From positions 31,579,741 through 31,643,740 of the forward strand of contig OY821782.1 of assembly GCA_963682175.1 (NCBI GenBank): 64,000 nt of DNA, written 5' to 3'. Below the pieces are notes generated by a model that was not told the DNA's origin, did not search any database, and was given only the letters and a program-made list of their open reading frames with translations. Below, piece after piece: positions 46,527 to 57,202 of the stretch (the stretch's first letter is position 1; each line of letters begins with the position of its first letter). Origin of the DNA: Triglochin maritima (lineage: Eukaryota > Streptophyta > Magnoliopsida > Alismatales > Juncaginaceae). The position numbers were made by a program, and so were the translations under genes.

Positions 46527-49500
46527 ATGTTCCACTCCAACTCCGGCGAGCTCCGGACGCCGTCGCCACCGCCTGTCGACCTCGAGCTCATGGACTTTGA
46601 CCTCGACGCTTCCTGGCCGTTCTACCAGTCCTCGTCCTTCTTCCCGCCTTCTCCACCCGCCTCCTTCCTCTTCCCGGCGCCTAACAGCCCCAACTGTCGC
46701 ATCGAATCCGCCGACTTTTCCTGTGAGCTGTTTGGTTCTTGATTTGAATTTTGGGAATTGCGGATGATGTGTTTAGGGGTGAAAAGTGGTGGATTTTGAT
46801 GGAATTCGACTTGTTTTGAGTACTAGAATTTTTTGGGGGGAAATTACGAGTTTTGATTATCTTTGAAGAGTTATGGCTTGTTTTTTGGAATTAAGGGGTT
46901 TAGTGGGAAGTTGTTAATGATGTGTTGTGTGGTTAAAAGTGGTAATTTTGGATGTAATTCGCTTTCGGATCGAATCGAATCCGCCAACTTTTCCTGTGAG
47001 TTTTTGGATTGAAAGTTTTGGGCTTTGATTTGACTTTTGTTAGGTTCCGGAGTTGCAGATGATGTGTTTAGGGGGGAAATGGTGGATTTGATTGAATTTC
47101 GCCTTTTTCGGGAAAGTATAGGTATTGGTGGTAAGATGTGAATGGTTGGAATTGGATTTGATTGTTGTTGAAGGCTTATGCAAGGATTTTGGAAGTAAGG
47201 GGTTTAGTGAAAAGTTGTCAAGGATGTATTGTGTGGTTAAAAGTGGCAACTTTGGCTGTGATTCGCTTTGCTTGTGATTATAAGCAGTTATTGAAACATA
47301 ACGAATCAGTCTGTATCATTCTTTCCGTCGTTGTCTGTGGCTTCCCTTCTTTTCAGCTCCCAATAGCTCGAATGGGATAATCGAGACTGCTGAGTTTTCT
47401 TGTGAGTTTTTGGGTTACAATTGTTGGAATTTGGACTTGACTTTTCGGGCAGTTTGGGATTAAGGGTTTTAAGTAGGAGTTGGCATTGATGTTATTTTGG
47501 GCTGAAAGTGGTGAATTTTGTTAAATTGCCCCTAACTTTTGAAATGGATGTGGGGTGTAGTTGAAAGTTAGGATTTAGTTGAAATACGGTTTGACTTTTT
47601 CTTATGGAGGTTTGGGGGATTACGGGTTTCAGTGGAGAGTTGGAAACGAGGTGTTATTGAGTTAGAAGTGGTAAATTTGGTTGTGTTTTGCTTTTAGGCC
47701 ATGTTTGGTTTGCCTTAATTAGACTCCATGACATCCAATTTTATAAAATGAAATTACTTTCCTATGAACTGAATCTCCTTGTAATCAAATTACTGTATTT
47801 GGTAATGTTTAAATTCACCACATGAATTAGAATGTAATTTAAAAAATAATTTAGTAATTCAATTAGGGGTGTCAACGGATCGGATATAGGTATAACCATA
47901 TTCATATCCGCATGAAATTTACGGATTCGGATATGGATACGGATTGTTTGCGGATATGAAAAGTCTATATCCGTTAGGATATTTGACGGATTCGGAGCGG
48001 ATACGGATAATATCCGCATCTGTAAATATAATTCTCAACCTTTTAACAATTTTCATTTTCACTTAAACAAATTTTATACATGACTTCACCTTTATAACTT
48101 TATTTAGTTTCAAATATGGATACGGATATCAAGTTCCAAAGCGTATATTATTCGGATCAGATACAACAATATCCATATTCACCTCTAAAGTTTCGGATAT
48201 GAATACAGTTTTACGGATGACGGATTCTCCGATAAAACGAATACGGACGCAGACAGATTCTCGGATTTCGGACATCCACTGACACTTTAGGGTTAGTAAT
48301 TTAGAATAGTTTATATAGTTTGGTAATTTATAGAAAAAATACCTAACTTATATATATATCATTAATTTAAAGAATAACATATATATAATACATATACGAA
48401 TACAGATGTTGTACTATGGATATTCGATCCCGGATCGGATATTATACGGATCGGATGTACCAATAACCATATCCGCTCCATGACTTTACGGATCGGATAC
48501 AAATACAGTCTTTTGGATATTTTTTCTCGGATCGAATGTCCAAATTCGAATACGGATACGGACGGATGCTCGGATATTCGAATATCCATTGACACCCCTA
48601 AATTCAATAGTTCCGGTAATTTTGAAATATGGTTTTAAATGTCCAGAGGGGTCACCAGAGCTCTAGTAGACTTCCAGCATGTACGACGTCAAGTTTTAAT
48701 AATATGACAAGCTTTGAGTAAACTAGGAATATTTGATTACAACGTAATACAATTGGATTATGATATTTAATGATGTAATTTAATTACCTTGAAAGGGGAG
48801 TAATTGGATTAATTCATTTACGGGAGTGGTTACGACATCCACTATTTTCAACCAACACATTATAATGTAATCAAGGGTGTAATTAGATTACATTACACCC
48901 CCAACTACAACCAACCAAATAGGGCCTTGAGGGTTACAGTGAAATGCTGTAATTCTTGAGATTGAATTTGATTGTTTCTGTAGGCTTGTGGCAAGTTTTT
49001 GTGAGTTAATGGTTTTAATTGCATTTGTTAGGTTGAAAATGGTGAATTTGGTTGAAATTCACTTTGCTTGTGACTTTTAGAAGTCTCTGAAACTCCAAGG
49101 GTTTTAATCTACAGTTGTCGATGGTTGAAGTTGGCTTTTATTGTTGTTGAAGGCTTATAGTGAGTTTTCTGGAATTAAGATTTCTAATGGAAAAGTGTAA
49201 ATGATCTATTGTATAGGTTAAAATTGGTAAGTTTGGTTTATAATCACTTTGCTTGTGACTATGAGAAGTTTCTGAAACTTGAATGATTTGGTGGAAAGAT
49301 GAAAATGTGTGGAATTGGCTGTGATTGTTGTTGAATGCATATCACAAATTTCAGAAATAAGGGCTTGTGGTGGAAAATTGTAAAAGGGGATGTAAGGTTA
49401 AACATGTAAAAAATCATTGCATTTGCTTTGATTGATGGTATTATAAGTTTCAAAATGTAGGGTTTGGTATACATTTTTTATTGCATTTCTCTTTGATGAA

Positions 49501-52500
49501 GAGTGTTGGTGGAAAGTTGATGTGTGGTGAGGATGAACATGTTGAAGTTGGTCGAAGTTCACTTTCATTGTTTTTATGTGAAGTTTAAGGTTTCAGACAG
49601 AATGTTGTTAATGATCGAAATTCACTTTGATTTTTGTTGTATCAAAATTTGAAATTAAGGGATTTAGCGGAAACTTATGAAAGAAAGATGTAGTAATAAT
49701 GCATGCTAATTTTAGTTAAAATTTACTTTGGTTGTTGATATGGCGAATTCTAAAATTTGAAGGAGATTATAATCGATGTTAAGTTCGATTAAATTTCATC
49801 CTTGATTTCAGCAAGTTCCCAAAATGAAGGATTTTGTTTGAAAATTGTATATGGATATAAAACTGGGTCGTAATGTTGTGTCATCTACGATTTCCAATTT
49901 TGGCTCTCTAGCTTCATTTATTCATTGTTTTGACTCTTTCCTCTCATACGGTCAATGTTTTCATAACATGCAAATTCTATGTGATATTTTGCTTATACAA
50001 TTATACTATAAAAATTTTCGCTGTCTTCTATTTCTTATAGAATCTATAGTATCAAAATCTTATAGAATTATACAATCTTATAGAATTTTCGCTGTCTTCT
50101 ATTTAGACGTGTTCTCTAGGCAAAACAAATACTGCTTCAGAATTGTGTTGAAATCCATTATATTTCAATGTTGTACTATAGCCAGTGCTTACAAAGTACA
50201 TTTCTCCATATGCCAGATGACAGTAAGTGTACCCCGCCGTCAGCTAGCAGGAAGGACCTTTCTGATGCTTCTTCTGTCCTGAAAGAAAGGCTCACACAGG
50301 CACTTCGATACTTTAAAGAATCTACTGAACAACATGTTCTAGTTCAGGTATGGGTACCTGTGAGAACTGAGAGCGGTTATGTTCTTACAACATCAGCGCA
50401 ACCGTTTGTCCTTGATCCTCAGAGTATTAGGCTCCTCAAATATCGGACAGTATCTTCTATGTACCTCTTTTCCGCTGATGGTGATAATGATGGATTTTTG
50501 GGTCTTCCTGGGAGAGTGTTTTTGCATAGGTTTCCAGAATGGACACCAAATGTTCAATACTACAGTAGCAAAGAGTATCCACGCCTCTGTCATGCTCTCA
50601 ATTATAACGTTCGTGGGTCTTTAGCTGTGCCTATTTTTGAATCTTCTCGAAAGTCATGCATTGGTGTGATTGAGCTTATAATGACATCACAGAAGATCAA
50701 CTATGGCCCAGACGTTGATAAAGTTTGTAAAGCTCTTGAGGTTGCCCTTTTATTGCTATTTTTCTATTTTATTAGAAGATGGTCGCCTTGTTAATTTTTT
50801 GTAATATTTTTTGGAATTTCCTTTTTCTTATTGGATTTTTATCTAAGGATTTGTTGCTACTGTTACCCCACATTAGTGAAATCTTCCATTAAGATTTGTC
50901 TTGGTGGTTGTATGCATTATTAAACTACTCTGCAAGTACTGTTTCCAGAAAGATTCGAGTGTTTTTTTGTGTAATGACACTATTCTGACAGAAAAATATT
51001 ATGATTTTCCTAAAGCTTGGGATTTAGATCATTGCATGGAAAAGTAACAGCATAGAATTTTGATGGGCTTCCAAATACTTGTTGAAAAATACTGAAATTG
51101 TGAAATTTTTGTTTGATTCTATTTGAACACTTTTCAAATGGTAAATCAATTTTATCACTAACATATCCTAAATTCCACTGGATGATGGGTTTAGAGAAAC
51201 ATGTGCTTCTAAGATACAGTAACAAGATTTTGGACTATATCATGAATTCCTAAAATACAAATTACGACGATGTTTCAACACCGACTAACATATTAGGTAA
51301 ATTGCCTTCAAGGCTTCAAGCGTCCAAGTTTTTTTTTGTTTCCTTGTCTACATGGGAACATTCACTAATTTTAAGGTCGCAGCTCCCATTCCACTTGGTA
51401 CAAAGTGTTTCCACATGAATTAAGAAACCGAATCTAAATGAAATGGAAAAGATTTGTAGATTTTTTTTGCTGTTATATCTCTTTGTAGTATATCTGTGAT
51501 GTACTCAGTTGTTTTATCTTCTTATGTGCTGATGATGATTAACACAACCAATACTTTTTCAGGCTGTCAATCTAAAAAGTTCTGAAGCTCTGGACCGTCC
51601 AGCAATGCAGGTGAATATGTTACAAAAAAGTTTCTGATCATTTTATTTTGGTTCGTTTTACAAATGGTAAGCATCCAGACTGATATATTTCATAAATCAG
51701 ATATATCCTGAAAGTCGTCAAGCTGCTTTTGCTGAAATATTGGAAATTTTGACCCTTGTCTGCGAGACACATAAGTTACCCTTGGCTCAAACTTGGATTC
51801 CATGTAACCATGACCCCCTTCCGGGTGGTGGTGGTGGACAGAAGATATCTTCAAGCTCTAGTGGAAGTTCCACACGAGGAGTCTGCATGGCAACAACAGA
51901 TGTGGCATTTTATGTTGTTGATGCGAGCGTGTGGGGTTTCAGGGATGCTTGTTCAGAGCATCATCTACTGAAGGGGCAAGGTGTTGCTGGAAAAGCATTT
52001 TCTTCCAGCAAGCCTCAATTTTCAAGAGATGTTACTCAGTTTTACAGAAGTGAATATCCACTGGTTCACTATGCTCGCATGTTTGAGATGTCTGGGTGCC
52101 TTGCCATATCCTTACAAAGTTATCAAACAGGAGCTGATTGCTATGTTCTTGAGTTTTTTCTGCCGCGTGAGTGCAGGGAAATGATCCAACAGGAGAAGTT
52201 GTTGGATTGCATTGTGAAACAGATAAAGAAGTGCTTCTGGAGCTTAAAGGTTGTTGGTTGCAAAGACTTACAAGGAATAGAATCTTTTGAAATTATTGAG
52301 AACCTTGCAAATACAGATCCTGATTTAAGATTTTCTGATATGTGTAATCAAGACAGTGGAAGTCTTCATGATACATCTGCAGAAGCAAAACCATGTGATT
52401 TTCTTTGCAATTCCCCTGAAAAGGAACCTACAGCTGAAGGATCAGCGGGTCAGAAGTTAGGTGTAGGAAATGTTTCCAGAAAGAATTGCAACTCGCTTGC

Positions 52501-53975
52501 TAGTGCTAATAAAACCCAAAATCATGCTTCGGTGCAAGGCAATAAGGTGAACACAGCAACAGAAAAGAGGAGAGGGAAACCTGAGAAGTCCATTAGTTTA
52601 GATGTCCTCCAAAATTATTTTTCTGGAAGTCTGAAAGATGCTGCAAAGAGCCTAGGTGGTAAGTTTCACACAGATATTGTAACAAGAGCAGCTAAATCTT
52701 GTATGTTTAATATCAAAAAATAATACTTTGAGGAAGCATATGTTAATGCAATTGTTGCGCTTACCTTTCTTTGTATTTTACGTTACTTTTTTGGCATCTG
52801 TAAATTTCACTAGATGTGTTAGCAAAGCTACATTTTAAAAATTAGGTTCACTTCATTTAATATTGTGAGCTATGTCACTATCTGATTTTTCAAATCTTTC
52901 TACAGTTTGTCCAACTACGATGAAGCGCATTTGTAGGCAGCATGGTATATCTCGGTGGCCATCTCGCAAGATCAACAAGGTCAACCGCTCCCTATCCAAG
53001 TTAAAGAGGGTGATTGAGTCTGTCCAAGGGTTAGATGGACCATTTAGGCTGACTTCTCTAGGGAGTGTCAGTCCCCTGCTTGGAGATGTTGGTTCCGATG
53101 TGTCTCCTCACATTCTAGTTGGACATGAGCAAAATCTATCCTGTGTTGGGCCGTCTAACATGCCAGAGGACACAAAAGAAAATTCTCAAGGACACAAGTC
53201 ATCAGAACTAAACGAACACATGCACAAGATTTCTTGGCATAGGGAAAGTGGTTGCAAACAAAGTCAATCTCAACATTCCGGAGGTGGGAAGGAGCCCACA
53301 GTTTCACTACAGAGATCATCTCGAGGAAGTCAGGCAAGTGGAAGCCCGTTTGAGGATCAAGCTTCCATTCCTAGCTTAGAAGAGGGCTTAAAGGAAAATT
53401 GTAGGAATAAGATTGAAACTGCATTCCTGCTTCCTGCATTTCCAAATCTGAATATTGATCAGTCAACAGAAGATGCTGTTGCTGCAGGTACAGCTGAAAA
53501 GTTTGCCCTGGATCTACTACATGCTGGTTCTGAAACTCCCCAAGACCCGAGAAACATTTGCAAGTCCATTGGAGAGCCATCTGAAAGTGGTCATTTGGTT
53601 CCTTTTTCTAATCCAATATCTGAACTTTTCAACCAAGATGCATTGGCTGTAAAGATAAAGGCCAGCTACAAAGAACATATTATTCGATTTAGATTGCCAT
53701 GCAACGCTCGGATGCATACACTGAAAGAGGAAATATCATCAAGGCTGAAGTTGGAGGTGGGCACTGTTGACATCAAATATCTTGATGATGATAATGAATG
53801 GGTCGTGCTCGCCTCGGATTCCGATTTGGAGGAGTGTTTAGAGATCTCAACACAAACGGGTCGGAATATGGTTAGAATCTCTGTGGGGGATGTGGTTTCC
53901 AATCTTGGAAGCTCTTGCGAGAGCTCCGCCGAAATCGGGCAACCAGCAGCTTCACCGGCATTTCAAGTTGTTTAA
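46527..53975 (+). CDS. NLP: NIN-like protein (NLP6/7-like), RWP-RK transcription factor
   Basis: Predicted exons: 46527-46722, 50217-50740, 51563-51610, 51701-52658, 52906-53975. All junctions are GT-AG and in phase, giving 931 residues. NLPs are nuclear regulators that sense nitrate and activate nitrate-response genes. The acidic start has MDFDLDASWP (residues 22-31). A GAF-like region runs from about 87 (LTQALRYFKESTEQHVLVQV; WTPNVQYYSSKEYPR) to about 420 (YPLVHYARMFEMSGCLAISL). The RWP-RK domain spans about 552-603 (QHGISRWPSRK at 587-597) and PB1 about 824-905 (KYLDDDNEWVVLASDSDLEE). An R-x-x-S at 142-145 may match the CPK-phosphorylated serine of Arabidopsis NLP7; alignment is needed. 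I chose the ATG at 46527 because it is the first in frame. The segment between residues 31 and 87 is shorter than in NLP7 as I recall it. No lesion seen. Confidence 0.95.
47357..47401 (+). other. Possible 45-bp cassette exon duplicating the end of NLP exon 1
   Basis: TTCTTTTCAG precedes and TT|GTGAGT follows a 45-bp segment. In the exon-1 frame it encodes PNSSNGIIETAEFS, closely similar to the end of exon 1 (PNSPNCRIESADFS). Both its ends are phase 1, matching exon 1 and exon 2, so inclusion would add 15 residues without a frameshift. A third partial copy (ATCGAATCCGCCAACTTTTC, 46973-46992, then CTGTGAGT) lacks an acceptor. Confidence 0.55.
47698..48927. mobile_element. Tourist-like MITE split by a nested hAT MITE
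   Basis: GGCCATGTTTGGTTTGCC on the left and CCAACCAAATAGGGCC on the right are inverted (GGCCCTATTTGGTTGG). The flanks TTA and TTG are close to the TWA target site of PIF/Harbinger-type MITEs. Without the 737-bp insert it would be about 480 bp. It lies wholly within NLP intron 1. Confidence 0.55.
47864..48600. mobile_element. hAT-type MITE in NLP intron 1, 737 bp
   Basis: It begins TAGGGGTGTCAACGGATC and ends ATTGACACCCCTA. It is flanked by a perfect 8-bp duplication AATTCAAT (47856-47863, 48601-48608). The interior is dominated by GGATACGGAT/GGATCGGATAT motifs in both orientations. Size of duplication and TAGGGGTG ends fit hAT. Confidence 0.92.
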
Positions 53976-54500
53976 TGTCGTGTACATATTAGGTATGTAG
54001 CAACACCAAAATTGTCTGTCTATACTTGTTTCTGATCACTATTGTATGGGTATCATCAAACGCTGACGAGTTATTTTAATTTTATCAAGCTTGATATTTT
54101 TTATTAGGTCTTAAACATCTAAAGTAATCAAGTAATATCAATAGTGGTTTTCGTTATGTAGTGTGTTCCAAATTTATTACATGAAATCCTTGTATCGACC
54201 TGTTGAATGATTGCCTTTCTAATTTGAGATGCTACTTCTCTCCGTTTCATTTAAGGAGATCATCAAGCTTTGTAAATATGTTTTCCTCGAGCATGATTAA
54301 GTCATGCAACATCCGTTGATCTGTCACATTTTGTAATGATTCGTTGCTTTGTAAATTTGATTTTTTTTTGCAAAACAGGGGTCTATTCTTTCAGTGACGG
54401 TACAATTCGCGGCCATCGTCAAAAAGGGTAGTCGTGGTTGGTCTGAGTCTGCCTGTGAGACTACCTGCCGGAGTATCAGTGATGGTGCAAATGGTAACTG
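53976..54500 (+). other. NLP 3' UTR region with a possible intron
   Basis: After the stop, TATTAG|GTATGTAG (about 53993) could be a donor and TTTTTTTGCAAAACAG (ending 54379) an acceptor, leading into a GC-richer segment (GGGTCTATTC...GGAGTATCAG, 54380-54480). That would be an intron in the 3' UTR. Transcript evidence would be needed. Confidence 0.3.
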
Positions 54501-56420
54501 GTTATTTTAAATGTTGGATTTCAAGATTGTGATTTTGTCGACATTACTGGTTCTTCACCAATATCATCTAAATGTAGAATTGGTTCTTACTTCTTAAGTG
54601 TATGTAGATGAAAACTTGGATACCAGGTCGGAAGTCCTTAGTATCTTAAAGAAAACTCATAGGCAGAATAATTACATAAATGAATTGAGGTTAGCTGCAG
54701 CTTGGCATTTAAAAGTTTTAATTTCATTATATCAGTGTAGACATAACTTACAATCTCAATCTAAATTTTTACCATGTGGAGTTGGGGTTTTTGTGTGCAC
54801 GACAAGTGATATTTACATGTGAGAGGAGATTCATCTTCCAATTATGGAGTCGAGCTGTGATCTTTCCCATTAACAGTTTACAATTAGCCTTCAACATTAT
54901 TAGAGTCAATCCTAATAACTTACAGAGATTGGCCTCTACTAGCGGTTTCCCGACCATTATTTGTAGTAGGTCTGAAAACGTTTCGGATATGGAAAGGATA
55001 TCACATTTACTATATTTGTACCTTATCTATATAACAAATACATATACAGATATGATTTTTTATTATAATACATAATCATATTCGGGGTTAAATGGATGCG
55101 GTCAACAACCGGATACGGATATGCATCATATATTATGTTTTTTACTTGTAAATTTATGGGAAATCTTGAATTTAAGAATCCAGATACGAATACGAACTGG
55201 AAATTTTGTTATACACTTTTATTTCTATCATTGTCATAATCGGTACCACATTTAAACCGATTCTATATTTAATGATTATATTGTACCAAACGTATTTGAA
55301 TACGTTGGCCGGAGTTGATATTATATGTATCACTTTCACCCTTAATTTACGTCACTAGAATAATATCCTTTCCATGTTAGGAACGATATGTTTACAGTCT
55401 GCAAACCGAAATATTTTGAGAAGGCTGAAGAATCCAACAAAGTAGTAGGAGTTAGATACTTGGACACAAAAGATGTGCAAATATGCATCACCACTGCACT
55501 CCAAAAAGCATTTAACATGAGATTTAATTTAAGTTGGCACTTTATAGTTTCTAGGGATTAAATCAGAAGTTAAAATTGTATAACATAACGCGAAACCAAA
55601 GCAAAATACAGTTGGTATCCGATAAAATTGTTCTAAGAAAGTTTAAAGCACATCTATCTCACCAATACAACTACCTTGACTAGATGCCTGAACACAAGTA
55701 GTTGTTGAGAAACTTCACTTGGAGCTGCGATAACAAAACACATCTCCATAATGAAAACGGGATCGGCCCTGAATTGCTGCAATGTTGGTGGAACACAATT
55801 TAATCTATTTTGGCTCTTGTTGTTTGAATTGTGGAATATTAAGTACATCTCTGAATAATGAGGATTGACTGAAATGCAGCATTGTTCCATTTTGTGGTTT
55901 GCATTGGATATTGCTAAGGTTGATTACAATGCTTCCATTTGGTGGCAATCTGATGTTGCATGGTGTTGAAATGCAGAAATGTTAGAAATGTTGCTGCTTG
56001 GTTGTCTTTTGAAGTGTTTAGTTACAGGTTTATTTAGTTACAGCTTCTAGTTTCATGGTTCATTTAGTTTTAGGTTCATGGTTTGATGATTGCATTTGGT
56101 TGGTTCATCTTCATCTTGAGCATGGTTTGTTGGTTTGGAGCCCCTATTGATGTGTCTTTTTATATATTTCCTTTTATGCTACCAATTGTTGAAATTTGAA
56201 CTATCTGCTATCTTTCACCTTTTAAACCTTCCGTAGTGGTAGATAGTAAGATGATTTGGTTGTTTGTTTTGTCAAATTAGACAAAAAGTGAATGAGTAAG
56301 AGTTGTTGATGGTTACCATCATAATTTAGAACAAATTTTGATTGGTTTCCGAAATACTAGTAATTCGGGGGTTGGTTACAATTTACCCCAAACAAAAAGG
56401 AAAAAATTCACCTTTTAGTT
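54501..56420. other. Intergenic stretch downstream of NLP, no gene recognised
   Basis: At about 54960-55200, GGATATGG, GGATACGGATATG and CAGATACGAATACG suggest a decayed relative of the hAT MITE in the NLP intron. The frames at 54598-54822, 54776-55075 and 55890-55654 (minus) have no known motif. Confidence 0.4.
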
Positions 56421-56600
56421 AGGGCCGTAAACGGGTCGGGGTGGGGCTGGTTTCGAACCCACCGCTACCCGACCCGTCTGAAGTAGGCGGGTTGGCGGAT
56501 TGGGTGATTTTTTTTAAACTGCTACTCGACCCGCCTAAGATCGGGTAAACGGGTTACGCAGGTGGGGAGGGTCGGGTAAACGGGTTATGCGGGGCAGATA
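56421..56600. mobile_element. GC-rich hAT-MITE fragment
   Basis: TAGGGCCGTAAACGGGTCGG followed by ACCCGACCCG...GGGTCGGGTAAACGGG resembles the GC-rich ends of the MITEs at 34550-35741. No opposite end was found. Confidence 0.5.
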
Positions 56601-56987
56601 GATGGATAAATGAATTTTTTATATATATTTTTTCTTTCTTTCTGCATAACACTATATATGTATGTATGTATGTTCAAGGAGAGGCAAACAATACAAATGA
56701 CTAGTGAAAAGAATGAGCATTAGAACAAGGATATGGAAACATTTGCTTCTGTAATGAATATATTTAAAGGGAACTACTATTCGTTGCCGGAAAACTACTT
56801 AAATCGTCCCAAAAAAGACCTTTTTGCCCTTAACAAATCAATTAATACCGATTTCGTCCCGTGTCTTTAAACAAGGTGTTTGACTCAGTTTTACTCACAT
56901 TCATAGTACCAACACCACGAAAATGTCTGGCGAAGCACCTGAATCCGACGAGGTAACGGGGACGGAATTTTTTTCCCGACTCGAGCG

Positions 56988-57202
56988 TCTGGATAAGCCG
57001 CCTCCACCAAGGTGGAGGCGTCTGGATAAGTCACCTCCACATAGGTGGAGGCGGTTTAGCCTGACGCCTCCACCTATGTGGAGGCGGCTTCAGTGGACGC
57101 CTCCATTAAGGTGGAAGCGTCTATCTAACACGCCTCCACGTATGTGGAGGCGTGTTAGTCAGACGCCTCCACATAGGTGGAGGCATCTTAGACAGACACC
57201 TG
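56988..57202 (+). repeat. Array of six 33-bp repeats, each a palindrome
   Basis: Six units of 33 bp each contain a near-perfect 24-bp palindrome (left arm CGCCTCCAC, centre such as ATAG or CTAT, right arm GTGGAGGCG) and a 9-bp spacer (CTGGATAAG, TTTAGCCTG, CTTCAGTGG, CTATCTAAC, GTTAGTCAG, CTTAGACAG). The period is a multiple of three, so the plus strand stays open and encodes PPxRWRRL-type 11-residue repeats. It lies either in the first intron (56953-57246) or, if unspliced, in the first exon of the MULE gene. Confidence 0.93.

Larger units (their letters stand above)
46723..50216 (+). other. NLP intron 1 (3.5 kb) built of degenerate tandem units
   Basis: Outside the MITE insertions, the intron consists of diverged repeats about 150-200 bp long. 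Each unit has the order TTGTTGAAGGCTTAT, GGAATTAAGGGTTT, AGTGGAAAGTTGT, GTTAAAAGTGGTAA, TTCGCTTTGCTTGTGA, GAAGTTTCTGAAACT. Copies are visible from about 46750 to 47690 and from 48930 to 49830. None has an open frame. Confidence 0.7.

Noticed and set aside
47762..48607. Minus-strand frames of 81-85 codons within the NLP intron
   Set aside because: They lie in the hAT MITE and its edges; composition reflects the GGATACGGAT repeats.
50168..50216. Alternative NLP exon 2 start at the ATG at 50168 or an acceptor at 50181
   Set aside because: Only the acceptor before 50217 is phase-compatible with exon 1, and the upstream residues are not NLP-like.
52872..52905. Upstream ATG giving an apparent 367-codon frame for the NLP 3' part
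   Set aside because: These bases are intron 4: a TTTCTACAG acceptor at 52905 joins exon 4 exactly within the RWP-RK domain.
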